Shown here: positions 44,758 through 57,110 of the stretch, piece by piece
Position numbering within the stretch: the stretch's first letter is position 1
Layout: every line of letters starts with the position of its first letter
Origin: Durio zibethinus
Lineage: Eukaryota > Streptophyta > Magnoliopsida > Malvales > Malvaceae
Reading direction: 5' to 3'
Assembly (NCBI RefSeq): GCF_002303985.1
Contig: NW_019167826.1
Coordinates: 10,649,406 to 10,713,405 of the forward strand
Length of the DNA: 64,000 bases
Notes under the pieces: generated by a model
What the model saw: only the letters and a program-made list of their open reading frames with translations
Databases searched by the model: none
Told to the model about the DNA's origin: nothing
Translations under genes and position numbers: made by a program

Positions 44758-46778
44758 CTTAGACTGGGAATGAACTCCATATGCTTAGACATGGAATGAA
44801 CTCTGTATGCCTAAGCCAACCTACGAAACGAGCGTGCGGGTGCTTAGTCGGTCGGAGAGGCATAATGCGTAAGACGGGGATCGGCCTGATCCCCCTCTAC
44901 ATGCTGCTGGTCCCGCTGCCATAACCCTCGGTCTGGCTGGGGCTTAGACATGGAATGAACTCCCTATGCCTAAGCCAACCCACAAAACGGGCGAGCGGGT
45001 GCTCAGCCGACCGGAGAGGCAGAATGCGTAAGCTGGCGATCGGCCCGATCCCCCTTATGTGCTGTCGATCCTACTACCGCAACACTCGGTCTGATTTGAT
45101 CTTAGACTGGGAATGAACTCTGTATGCTTAGATTGGGGAAGAACTTCGTATGCCTAAGTCAACCCACGAAACGAGCGTACGGGTGCTCAGCCGACCGTAG
45201 AGGTCGGCCTGAGAGGCATAATGCGCAAGCGGAGGATCAGCCCGGTCCTCTCTACATGCTGTTGATCCCGCTGTCGGTCCTACTGCCACAACCCTCGGTC
45301 AGCTGGGGCTTGGACATGGAATTAACTCCGTATGCCTAAGCCAACCCACGAAATGAGCGTGCGGGTGCTCCGTCGGCCGGAGAGGCAGAATGCACAAGCC
45401 GGGGATCGGCCCGGTCCCCCTCCGTGTGCTGTCAATCCTACTGCTGCAACCTTCGGTCCATTCTGACTTAGACTGGGAATGAACTTCGTATGCCTAAGTC
45501 AACCCACGAAATGAGCGTGCAGGCGTTGAGCCGGTCGGAGAGGCATAATGCGCAAACCAGGGATCGGCTTGGTCCACCTCTGCGTGCTGCTAGTCTTCGC
45601 TACCACAACCCTCGGTCCGGCTGGGGTTTAGACATGGACTGAACTCCCTATGCCTAAGTCAACCCACGAAACGGGTGTGCGGGTGCTCAGTCGATCGGAG
45701 AGGAAGAATACGCAAGCTGGGGATTGGCCTGGTCCCTCCTGCTTGCTGCCAATCCTGCTGCTGCAACACTCAGTCCGGTCTGATCTTAGACTGGGAATTA
45801 ACTCCATATGCTTAGATTGGGGATGAACTTCATATGCCTAAGTCAACTCACGAAACGAGCATGTGGGTGCTCAACCGACCGGAGAGGTCGACCTAAGAGG
45901 CATAATGCGTAAGCCGAGGATCAGCCCGATCCCTCTCTATGTGCTGTTGATCTCGCTGTCGGTCCTACTGCCATAACCCTTGGTCAGCTGGGGCTTAGAC
46001 ATGGAATGAACTCTGTATGCCTAAGCCAACCCACGAAACAAGCGTGCGGGTGCTCGGTCGACCGGAAAGGCAGAATGCGCAAGCTGGGGATCGGCCTGAT
46101 CCCCCCTGCATGCTGCCGATCCTGCTGCCACAACTCTCGATCCGATCGATCTTAGACTAGGAATGAACTCCGTATGCTTAGACATGGAATGAACTCCGTA
46201 TGCCTAAGCCAACCCACGAACGATGAGTGCGGGCGCTAAGCCAGCCGGAGAGGCAAAATGCGTAAGCTGGGGATCGGCCTGGTCCCCCCCTTTGTGCTGT
46301 CTATCCTGCTACTGCAACCCTTGGTCCATTTCAATCTTAGACTGGGAATGAACTTCGTATGCCTAAGTCAACCCATGAAACGAGCGTGCGGGCGCTGAGC
46401 CGATCGAGAGGCATAATGCGCAAACAGGCATCGACTCGATCCCCCTCTACGTGCTACCGGTCCTGCTGCCACAACCCTCGATCGACTGGGGCTTAGACAT
46501 GGAATGAACTCCTTATGCCTAAGCCAACCCATGAAATGGGCATGCGGGCGTTCAGTCGGTCGAAGAGGCAGAATGCGCAAGCCGAGGATTGGCTCGATCC
46601 CCCTGCGTGCTGTCGATCCTGCTGTTGCAACCTTCGATCCAATCCGATCTTAGACTGGGAGTGAACTCCATATGCTTAGACTGGGGATGAACTTTGTATG
46701 CCTAAATGAACCCACGAAACGAGCATGTGTCCGCTCAGCCGACCAGAGAGGCAAGATACGCAAGCCGGGGATCAAACG
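44758..46778 (+). repeat. Satellite array, block 19 (about 12 monomers)
   Basis: Class C monomers near 45200 and 45890, about 0.69 kb apart, each with GGTCAGCTGGGGCTT where most monomers have an extra CCG. Confidence 0.92.
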
Positions 46779-47371
46779 GGTACTAGGTGGGTTCAAGCAC
46801 ATCTTCATATTTCTGCCATGCCAATGCCATATTTATGGCTTGTAAATTCATACAGTGGTCCCCTAAGCCTTCATGTGATGTTTCGTGGCAAGACGACCTG
46901 TTTTCCTTTTTTCACGATTTTTGAAAGTTTTTGGGGTTTCAGATTTTTCAAAATATTTTTAGAAAGAGTTTTGTTCCCAAATTTGGTAGAGGTGATCCTT
47001 TTATTTTTGTTGGCAAGACCAAAAAAATTTAGCTAGAAACTCAAAGTGGAGAAGATTTTGTGACTGTTTGAAAAAAGTGTCCACATTTTAGACACTTTAA
47101 TGGCTACTGGCAGCAAACCTATAAAATCTCAAAAGCTTTTTAAGGGGGTGTGACTTCTCGAGGTTTGATGATGGATAGGGGGCCAATATAAGGGCCAAGT
47201 ACCAGCACCCATCGCACATCATGTGCGCACACCCCCCCGACCCCCCAATCACCGGAACCCCCAGTGCCACTGTTTAAGCTCTCCGATGATGATTCGACGA
47301 TGGTACCCCGGGCAAAAAAAATAAGGCAACAGCACATGCCCGAGCCCAGCATGTGCACCGTGGCTCAAAAT
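46779..47371 (+). repeat. Spacer copy S19 (593 bp, intact)
   Basis: Full-length with standard junctions; more diverged than average in the T-rich half. The recurrent frame is open at 46725-47036. Confidence 0.92.
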
Positions 47372-48865
47372 CTTGGACTGGGAATGAACTCCGTATGCTT
47401 AGACATGGAATGAACTCTGTATGCCTAAGCCAACCCATGAAACGAGCATGCGGGCGCTCAGTTAGTCGAAGAGGCAAAATACGCAAGCCGGGGATCAGCC
47501 CGGTGCCCCCTGCGTGCTGTCGATCCTGCTGCTGCAACCCTTGGTCTGGTCCAATCTTAGACTGGGAATGAACTCCGTATGCCTAAGTTAACCCACGAAA
47601 TGAGCCTGCGGGCGCTGAGCCGGTCGGAGAGGCATAATACGCAAGCAGAGGATCGGCACAGTCCCCCTCTTCGTGCTGTCGGTCCTGTTGCAACACCCTC
47701 GGTCCAGCTGGGGCTTAGACATGGAATGAACTCCCTATGCCTAAGCCAACCCACGAAACGAGCGTGCGGGCGCTCAGTCGATCAGAGAGGCAGAATGCGC
47801 AAGTCGGGGATCGACCCGATCCCCCTTGCGTGCTGCCGATCCTGCTGCCACAACCCTCGTCCAGTCCGATCTTAGAATGGGAATGAACTCTGTATGCTTA
47901 GATGGGGGATGAACTCGTATGCCTAAGTCAACCCACGAAACGAGCGTGCAGGCGCTCAGCCAGCCGAAGAGGCCGGTCGGAGAGGCATAATCAGCAAGCT
48001 GGGGATCAGTCCGGTCCCCCTCTGCATGCTGCCACAATCCTCGGTCCAGCTGGGGCTTAGACATGGAATGAACTCTGTATGCCTAAGCCAACCCATGAAA
48101 CGAGCGTGCGGGCGCTCAGTCGGCCGGAGAGGCAGAATGAGTAAGCCAAGGATTGACCCGGTCCCTCCTGCGTGCTGCCTATCCTGCTGCTGGTCCTACT
48201 GCCGTAACCCTTAGTCCGGTCCGATCTTAGACTAGGAATGAACTCCGTATGCTTTGACATGAACCCACAAAACGAGCGTGCGTGCGGGCGCTCAGTCGAT
48301 CGGAGTGGCAGAATTCACAAGCTGAGGACCGGCCCGAACCCACCCTGCGTGCTGTCGATCCTACTGTCGCAACCCTTGGTCCGGTCCGATCTTAGACTGG
48401 GAATGAACTCCATATACTTAGACTGGGGATGAACTCCATATGCCTAAGTCAACCCATAAAATGTGCGTGCGGGCGCTCAGTCGACCAGAGAGGTCGACCG
48501 GAGAGGCATAATGCGCAAGTTGGGGATCAGCCTGGTCCCCCTCTGCGTGCTACCACAACCCTCGATCTGGCTAGGGCTTAGACATGGAATGACCACTGTA
48601 TGCCTAAGCCAACCCATGAAATTAGCGTGCGGGCACTCAGCCGATCGGAGAGGTAGAATGCACAAGCTGGCGATCAGCCCGGTTCCCCCCTGCGTGCTGT
48701 CGATCCTGCTACCGCAACCCTTAGTCCGGTCTGATCTTAGACTGGGAATGAACTCCGTACGGTTAGATTGGGGATGAACTCCGTATGCCTAAGTCAACCC
48801 ACGAAACGAACGTGCGGGTGCTTAGCCGACCAGAGAGGCAGGATGCGTAAGCCGAGGATCGAATG
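47372..48865 (+). repeat. Satellite array, block 20 (about 9 monomers)
   Basis: Class C monomers near 47970 and 48490. A monomer at 48250 is shortened (GCTTTGACATGAACCCACAAAACG). Confidence 0.92.
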
Positions 48866-48981
48866 GGTGGTAGGTGGGTTTAAGCACATCTTAATATTTC
48901 TGCAATTCCAATGCCATTTTTATGGCGTGTAAATTCATACAATGGTCCCCGAAGCCTTCATGTAGAGTTTCGTGGCAAGAC
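48866..48981 (+). repeat. Spacer copy S20 (116 bp, 3' truncated)
   Basis: Normal left junction; ends at GTGGCAAGAC, then ACAACCCTCGGTCGG of a type A monomer. The deletion removed about 475 bp of spacer plus most of a monomer. Confidence 0.91.
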
Positions 48982-51900
48982 AACCCTCGGTCGGACTGGG
49001 GCATAGACATGGAATGAACTCCGTATGCCTAAGCCAACCCACGAAATGAGCGTATGGGTGAGAGGCCGGCCGGAGAAGTAGAATGCGTAAGCCGAGGATC
49101 AGCCCGATCCTTCCCTGCGTATTGTCAATCTTGCTGCTGGTCCTGGTACCGTAACCCTCGGTCCAGTCTGATCTTAGACTGGGAATGAACTTCGTATGCA
49201 TAGACTTTGAATGAACTCCGTATGCCTAAGCCAACCCACAAAATGAGCATGCGGGCGCTCAGCTGGCCGAAGAGGTAGAAAGCACAACCCGAGGACCAGC
49301 CTGATCCCCCCTGTGTGCTGTCGATCCTGTTGCCGCAACCTTCAGTCCGGTTCGATCAGAGACTGGGAATGAACTTCGTATGCCTAAGTCAACCCACGAA
49401 ACGAGAGTTCGGGCGTTGAGTCGATCAGAGAGGCAGAATGCGCAAGCCGGGGATTGACTCGATCCCCCCTGTGTGCTATCGATCCTGCTGCCGTAACCCT
49501 CGATTCGATTTGACCTTAGACTGGGAATGAACTCCGTATGCATAAGTCAACCCACGAAATGAGCGTCCGGGCACTGAGTTGGCCGAAGAGGCATAATGCG
49601 CAAGTCGAGGATCAGCCCGATCCCTCTCTGCGTGCTGCCAGTCCCGCTGCCACAACCCTCGGTCCGGTTGGGGCTTAGACATGGAATGAACTCCCTATGC
49701 CTAAGCTAACCCACGAAATGGATGTACGGGCATTGATCCGCTCGAAGAGGCATAATGCGCAAGCAGGGGACTGGCTCGGTCCCCCTATGCGTGCTGTCGG
49801 TCCCACTGCCACAACCCTCGGTCTGACTTGGGCTTAGACATGGAATAAACTCCGTATGCCTAAGCCGACCCATGAAACGGGAGTGCGGGCAAGAGGTCGG
49901 CCAAAAATACAGAATGCGCAAGCCGGGGATCGGCCCGGTCCCCCCTGCGTGCTGTCGATCCTGCTACTGGTCCTGCTGTCGCAACCATCAGTCCAGTCCG
50001 ATCTTAGACTGGGAATGAACTCCGTATGCTTAGACATGGAATGAACTCCTATGCCTAAGCCAACCCACGAAACGAGAGTGCGGGTGCTTAGCTAGTCGGA
50101 GAGGCAAAATGCGTCAGTCGGGGATTGGCCTGGTCCCCCCTACGTGCTGTCGATCTTGCTGTTGTAACCCTCGATCTGGTCCTGATCTTGGACTGGGAAT
50201 GAACTCCGTATGCCTAAGTCAACTATGAAATGAGCGTTCGGACGCTGAGCCGATCGAAGAGGGATAATGCGTAAACTGGGGATCAGCCCGATCTTCCTCT
50301 GCGTGCTGCTGGTCTCGCTGCCACAACCCTCGATCCGACTGGGGCTTAGACATGGAATGAACTCCCTATGCCTAAGCCAACCCATGAAACGGGCATGCGG
50401 GCACTCAGCCGATCGGAGAGGCAGAATGCGCAAGCCGAGGATCGACCCGGTCCCCCCTGCGTGCTATCGATCTTGCTGTCGTAACCTTCAGTCCGATCCA
50501 ATCTTTGACTGGGAATGAACTCCGTATGCTTAGACTGGGGATGAACTCTATATGCCCAAGTCAACCAACGAAACGAACGTGTGGGCACTCAGTCGGCAAG
50601 AGAGGCCGACCGGGGAGGCATAATGTGCAAGCCAGGGATCAGCCCGATCCCCCTCTACGTGCTATCGATCTCGCTGCCAGTCCTGCTACCACAACCTTCG
50701 GTTCGACTGGGGCTTGGACATGGAATGAACTCCGTACGCCTAGGTCAACCCACGAAATGAGCGTGCGGGCACTTAGCCAGCCGGAGAGGCAGAATACGCA
50801 AGTCGGGGATCAGCCCGATCCCCCCCTGCGTGCTACCGATCCTACTACTGGTCCTGTCACTATAACCCTTGGTCCTGTCCGATCTTAGACTGGGAATGAA
50901 CTCTGTATGCTTAGACTAGGGATGAACTCCGTATGCCTATGTCAACCCATGAAACGAGCGTGAGGGTGCTCAGCTGGCCGGAGAGGCATAATGCACAAGC
51001 CAACGATCAGCCCGATCCCTTTTTGCGTGCTACTGATCCCGCTGTCGGTCCTGCTGCTACAACTCCCTGTCCGGCTGGGGGTTAGACATGGAATGAACTC
51101 CGTATGCCTAAGCCAACCCATGAAACGAGCGTGCGGGGGCTCAGTCGATCGGAGAGGTAGAATGCGCAAGCCGGGGAACAACCCAGTCCCCCCTGCTTGT
51201 TGTCAATCCTGCTGCTGCAACCCTCGGTCCGATCCGATCTTAGATTAGGAATGAACTCCGTATGCCTAAGTCAACCCACAAAATGAGCATGCAGGCGCTG
51301 AGCTAGTCGAAGAGGCAGAATGGGCATGCCGTGGATCGGCCCGATCCCCCTTGCGTGCTGTCGATCTTGCTACTCAACCCTCGTTCCAGTTCGATCTTAG
51401 GCTGGGATTGAACTCCATATGCTTAGACTGAGCATGAACTCCATATGCCTAAGTCAACCCACGAAATGAGCGTGCAGGCCCCCAGCTGATCGGAGAGGCA
51501 AAATACGTAAGTCTGGGATAGGCTTGGTCCCCCCTGCATGCTATCGATCCTGCTACTGGACCTGCTACCGCAACCCTCGGTCCTGTCCAATCTTAGACTG
51601 GGAATGAACTCCGTATGCTTAGACATGGAATGAAATCCGTATGTTTAAGCCAACCCACGAAACGAGCGTGCGGGCGCTCAGTCAACCGGAGAGGCAAAAT
51701 GCATAAGCCGGGGACTGGGTCGGTCCCCCTTGCGTGCTGTCGATCCTGCTACCGTAACCCTCGATCCGATTCGATCTTAGACTGGGAATGAACTCCGTAT
51801 CCTTAAGTTAACTCACGAAATGAGCGTTCGGATGCTAAGCCGACAGAAGAGGGATAATGCGCAACTCGACGATCGACTCGGTCCCCCTCTGCGTGTTGCC

Positions 51901-52687
51901 GGTCTCGCTGCCACAACCCTCGATCCGGCTATGGCTTTGACATGGAATGAACTCCGTACACCTAGGTCAACCCACGAAACGAGCGTGTGGGCACTCAGCT
52001 AGTCGGAGGGGCAGAATGCGTAAGCCGAGGATCGACCTGGTCCCCCTTGCGTACTGCTGATCCTGCTGCTGGTCCTGCTGCCAGTTTTGCTACCGTAACC
52101 CTCAGTCCGGTCTGATCTTAGACTAGGAATGAACTCTGTATGCTTAGACTGGGGATAAACTCCGTATCCTATGTCAACCCACGAAATGAGCGTACGGGCA
52201 CTCAATCGGTCGGAGAGGCATAATGCGTAAGCCAGGGATCAGCCTGATCCCTTTCTGCGTGCTACTGATCCCGCTGTCGGTCCTGCTGCCACAACCCTCG
52301 GTCCGGCTGGGGCTTAGACATGAAATTAACTTCGTATGCCTAAGCCAACCCATGAAATGAGTGTGCGGGCGCTCAGCCGGTCGGAGAGGCAGAATGCGTA
52401 AGCCAGGGACCAACACAGTCCCCCCTACTTGTTGTTGATCCTGCTGTCACAACCCTCGGTCTGATCAGATCTTAGACTGGGAATGAACTTCGTATGCCTA
52501 AGTCAACCCACAAAATGAACGTACGGGTGCTGAGCCAGCCGGAGAGGCAGAATGAGCAAGCCAGGGATCGGCTCGGTCCCCTCTGTATGCTGTTGATCTT
52601 GTTGCCGCAACCCTCGGTCTGATTCGATCTTAGGCTAGGAATGAACTCCGTATGCTTAGACTGGGGATGAACTCCGTATGCCTAAGT
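48982..52687 (+). repeat. Satellite array, block 21 (about 22 monomers), ends at gap
   Basis: Spacer-free for 3.7 kb. Some B monomers are extended, for example a triple CCTGCTGCTGGTCCTGCTGC-like stretch near 52050-52095. Stops at GCCTAAGT, the last sequence in the plus orientation before the gap. Confidence 0.92.
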
Positions 52688-53687
52688 NNNNNNNNNNNNN
52701 NNNNNNNNNNNNNNNNNNNNNNNNNNNNNNNNNNNNNNNNNNNNNNNNNNNNNNNNNNNNNNNNNNNNNNNNNNNNNNNNNNNNNNNNNNNNNNNNNNNN
52801 NNNNNNNNNNNNNNNNNNNNNNNNNNNNNNNNNNNNNNNNNNNNNNNNNNNNNNNNNNNNNNNNNNNNNNNNNNNNNNNNNNNNNNNNNNNNNNNNNNNN
52901 NNNNNNNNNNNNNNNNNNNNNNNNNNNNNNNNNNNNNNNNNNNNNNNNNNNNNNNNNNNNNNNNNNNNNNNNNNNNNNNNNNNNNNNNNNNNNNNNNNNN
53001 NNNNNNNNNNNNNNNNNNNNNNNNNNNNNNNNNNNNNNNNNNNNNNNNNNNNNNNNNNNNNNNNNNNNNNNNNNNNNNNNNNNNNNNNNNNNNNNNNNNN
53101 NNNNNNNNNNNNNNNNNNNNNNNNNNNNNNNNNNNNNNNNNNNNNNNNNNNNNNNNNNNNNNNNNNNNNNNNNNNNNNNNNNNNNNNNNNNNNNNNNNNN
53201 NNNNNNNNNNNNNNNNNNNNNNNNNNNNNNNNNNNNNNNNNNNNNNNNNNNNNNNNNNNNNNNNNNNNNNNNNNNNNNNNNNNNNNNNNNNNNNNNNNNN
53301 NNNNNNNNNNNNNNNNNNNNNNNNNNNNNNNNNNNNNNNNNNNNNNNNNNNNNNNNNNNNNNNNNNNNNNNNNNNNNNNNNNNNNNNNNNNNNNNNNNNN
53401 NNNNNNNNNNNNNNNNNNNNNNNNNNNNNNNNNNNNNNNNNNNNNNNNNNNNNNNNNNNNNNNNNNNNNNNNNNNNNNNNNNNNNNNNNNNNNNNNNNNN
53501 NNNNNNNNNNNNNNNNNNNNNNNNNNNNNNNNNNNNNNNNNNNNNNNNNNNNNNNNNNNNNNNNNNNNNNNNNNNNNNNNNNNNNNNNNNNNNNNNNNNN
53601 NNNNNNNNNNNNNNNNNNNNNNNNNNNNNNNNNNNNNNNNNNNNNNNNNNNNNNNNNNNNNNNNNNNNNNNNNNNNNNNNNNNNNNN
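52688..53687. other. Assembly gap (1000 N)
   Basis: Exactly 1000 N, a placeholder. Left edge is plus-oriented satellite; right edge is inside the pol of a minus-strand chromovirus copy. The rest of that copy is not in the window. Confidence 0.98.
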
Positions 53688-54910
53688 CGCTTCAACCTAT
53701 CAAAGGCTTCCTAGCACCCTGCGCTCTACTCCCATGCTTTCCCTTTTTTGAGCAAGTCAGTTAATGGCGTGGCTATTGCTGAGTGACCTTTGATGAAGCA
53801 CCTGTAGTAGTTGACCAGCCCAAGGAACGATCTCAACTCAGTGACCTTGGCTGGCGGTTGCCACTCCAGGATGGTGTGTATCTTGCCTTCATCCATGCGT
53901 ATCCTACCACTTCCCACTATGTGGCCAAGGAACGGGATCTCCTGCTGGGTGAATGAGCACTTCTCCCTCTTGACAAACAACTTGTGCACCCGTAACACCT
54001 CGAACACCTATCTCAAGTGGTCTACATGCTCTCCCAAAGTCTGGCTATAGATCACAATGTCATCCAAATAAACCACAACAAATCGATCAAGGAATGACTA
54101 AAGTACCTTGTTCATAAGGGTACAGAATGTTGTTGAGGCGTTCGTGAGTCCAAAAGGCATCACCAAGAACTCATACGAACCATACCGAGTGACACATGCT
54201 GTCTTTGGCTCATCTCACTTCGTGATCCTGACTTGATAGTAGCTTGACCTCAAATCCAGCTTGGTGAACCACCTTGCGCTCCCAAGTTGATCGAACAAGT
54301 CCGTAATGAGTGGGATGGGGTACTTGTTCTTGATGGTCAGCTTGTTTAAAGTCTGATAGTCTATGCACAGCCGTAACGACCCGTCATGCTTGTGCTGAAA
54401 TAGAATCGGTGCACCATAGGGTGCCTTCGATGGCTTGATGAAGCCAGCATCAACTAACTCTTTGAGCTGCTTCCTCAACTCCTCCAACTCTGGTGGAGAC
54501 ATTCGGTAAGGGGCTCTAGTTGGTGGCTTGGCCTCAGACACCAGCTCGATCTTATGGTCCACCTCCCTCTTAGGTGGTAGCTTAGTAGGTAGCTTTGCGG
54601 GCATCACATCACTAAAGGTCTTTAGCACTTTCAGCACCTCCAAGGGTGACTCGGTCTCCTTCTCCCTTGGCTCATCATATTTCAGGGCTGCCAAGAAGGT
54701 GTCTTCTTGTCTGCTTACCACCTTGGCAAATTGGATGGCCGACACCACCCGCGACCCAACTCCAGACCCTCTCCTTAATGGCACTAGGCATTGGCACCGT
54801 GCATCCAAGATGCAAACACAATCGACAAAAGGCACAAGGAGTGCGTTAATCCGAACAAGGAAATCCAACCTAATCACAAACTCATAGTCATCAAGGGGTA
54901 TTACCTCAAT
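53688..54910 (-). pseudogene. pol: Partial reverse transcriptase of the second copy (broken)
   Basis: Reads right to left. Contains KREVDHKIELVSEAKPPTRAPYR, SLRLCIDYQTLN, FTKLDLRSSYYQVRI, then a TGA at 54212-54214, the YLDD box (codons 54059-54070), a TAG at 54008-54010 and a TAG at 53726-53728. The active-site Asp residues are kept. Cut by the gap before RNase H. Confidence 0.92.
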
Positions 54911-55235
54911 GGTCTCCTTGCCTTTCTAATCTCCAAGCTGCAACTCCACTCCCTGTGCTACTCCAATGGCTGAAACTTCATTGGAGTTCACCGTTTTGAT
55001 GGTACCAATCCCTTTCTGCACCTTTAGTCCAAGCTTCCGACCTCTATCACCTAAAATAAAAAGATGTGAGGCACCTGTGTCCACCAGTGCGCTCACCTTC
55101 TGACCCGTAACCATCAAATCCGTAAACATCAAGCCCTTTGGCTTGCGGCTCCCCTTACTTTGGACAGCATTGAGCACCAATGACCCAAGCTTTGCTGCCC
55201 TTGACTCTGGCTCCTCGTCAGACTCCTTGTCTACA
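54911..55235 (-). pseudogene. pol: Protease of the second copy
   Basis: Open from about 55180 to 54926. Active site DTGA is intact (codons 55070-55081). The Gln codon that is TAG in copy 1 is CAG here (GVELQLGD), which shows the direction of that change. Confidence 0.9.
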
Positions 55236-55728
55236 GCAGCCAGCTTACCCTTCTACAGATAATTGCACGCTATGTGGCTCCCTCCATATTGGTAGCATGC
55301 TAGTGGCTCTCAGTCCTCCTTTGCTTTCCACTTGCCTACTGGTGGCTTCCTCTCATCATCCTTGGTTGAACGGTCTCGGTCTCCACCCTTGGACTCCTGG
55401 TCATGGTCTTTCCCCTTGGACTGCTTCTTCCGGTCCCTATTGTCCCTGCCTTTACCCTTGGGCTTGGTAGACTCAAACTTGTTCAGAGGCTTGAACTCTA
55501 TCAAGGCCTCGACAGTAGTCATGGCTTTAGCCAAGTCATGAACTCTTCTCTTTTGTAGCTCATGCTTCACCCATGGCTCAGCCCATCCATGAAAGCAAAT
55601 AAGGTGTCCTTCTCACCTAGATTCGAGATCTGTAGCATCAGTTCAAAGAATTTTTGGACATACTCCCTTATGTCCCCTTGCTTGCTCAGCCTGCGTAACT
55701 TTGCCCGTGCTTCATCATCGGCATACTC
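55236..55728 (-). pseudogene. gag: gag C-terminal part of the second copy, 5' truncated
   Basis: Begins in the gag domain at EYADDEAR and runs through MLQISNLGEKD, where copy 1 has a stop. A one-base loss near 55575 splits it. The basic linker (KPKGKGRDNRDRKKQ) is intact. In the zinc knuckle the second and fourth Cys are Tyr (CYQYGGSH, then ACNY), so it could not bind zinc. Confidence 0.88.
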
Positions 55729-56518
55729 CAGCTTACGCATTACGCCTCTCCGACTGGCTCAACGCCCGAACGCTCATTTCGTGGGTTGACTTAGGCATAT
55801 GAACTTCATTCCCAGTCTAAGATCGGATCAAATCGAGGGTTGTGGTAGTAGGATCGATAGCACGTAGGGGGGTATCAAGCTAGTCTTCGACTTATGCATT
55901 TTGCCTCTCCAGCCGACTGAGCACCTGCACGCTCGTTTCATGGGTTGGCTTAGGCATACGGAGTTCATTCCATGTCTAAGCCCCAACTGGATTGAGGGTT
56001 GTGGCAGTAGGACCAACAACAGGATCGGCAGCACACAGGAGGGACCGAGCTGATCCTCAGCTTAGCATTCTACCTCTCCGACCGGTTGAGCACCCGCACG
56101 CTCGTTTTGTGGGTTGACTTAGGCATACGGAGTTCATCCCCAGTCTAAGCATACGGAGTTCATTCCCAGTCTGAGATCAAACCGGACCGAGGGTTGTGAC
56201 AGCAGGATCGATAGCATGCAGCGGGGATCGAGCTGATACTCGGCTTACGCATTCTGCCTCTCCAACCAGCTGAGCGCCCGCACGCCCGTTTCGTGGGTTG
56301 GCTTAGGCATAGGGAGTTCATTCCATGTCTAAGCCCCAACCGGATCGAGGGTTGTGGCATCGGGACCGGTGGCATGCAGAGAGGGATCAGGCCATTTCCT
56401 GACTTATGCATTCTGCCTCTCCGACCAACTAAGCGCTCGCACGCTCGTTTTGTGGGTTGGCTTAGGCATACAAAGTTCATTCCTTGTCTAAGCATACGGA
56501 GTTCATTCCCAGTCTAAG
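55729..56518 (-). repeat. Satellite array, block 22 (about 4.5 monomers, inverted)
   Basis: First satellite right of the retroelement. Everything from here to the window end reads in reverse (GGAGTTCATTCC, CTTAGGCATA). A class B monomer is cut at its CAGCTTACGC by the gag junction. Confidence 0.92.
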
Positions 56519-57110
56519 AGTTTGAGCCACGGTGCACATGCTGGGCTTGGGCATGTGCTGGTCTTGCATTTTTTTGACCCGGGGCATCATCGTCGGATCA
56601 TCGCCGGAGAGCCTAACCGGCGACATTAGGGGTTCCGATGATTGGGGGGCCAGGGGGTGTGCGCACATAATGTGCGATGGGTGCTGGTACTTGGCCCCTA
56701 TATTGGCCCCCTATCCCTCATCAAACCTCGAGAACTCACACCCTCTTAAAGAGCATTTGAGATTTTATAGGTTTGCTGCCAATAGTAATTAAAGTGTCTA
56801 AAATGAGGACACTTTTTTCGAACAGTCACAAAATCTTCTCCACTTCAAGTTTTTAGCTGAATGTTTTTGTGCATGCCAACAATAATACAAGGATCACCTC
56901 TACCAAATTTGGGAACAAAACTCTTTCTAAAAAAATTTTAAAAAATCTCGAACCGTAAAAAGTTTCAAAAATCATGAAAAATAGAAAACGTGTTGTCTTG
57001 CCATGAAACTTCACATGAATACGTAGGGGACCATTGTATGAATTTACAAGCCATAAAAATGGCATTGGCATGGCAGAAATATGAAGATGTGCTTGAACCC
57101 ACCTACCACC
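56519..57110 (-). repeat. Spacer copy S21 (592 bp, intact, inverted)
   Basis: Full-length with the same junctions as the plus-strand copies. The 112-codon frame is open (57191 down to 56853). Hairpin arms GCACATG/CATGTGC are kept; the GGTGCC arm has decayed. Confidence 0.93.

Larger units (their letters stand above)
53688..55728 (-). mobile_element. Second chromovirus copy, partial (gag to RT/RNase H boundary)
   Basis: Same family as 17614-23471, equivalent to about 18954-20993 of that copy. No LTR is visible at either side: the left is cut by the gap, and the right joins gag directly to a satellite monomer at 55728/55729 (GCATACTC then CAGCTTACGCATT). Independent breaks differ from copy 1 at most sites, but two stop codons coincide. 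Relative to its local satellite it has the same orientation as copy 1. Confidence 0.93.

Noticed and set aside
55180..55470. Plus-strand open frame of 96 codons over the second retroelement
   Set aside because: It is antisense to gag and protease and has no family features.
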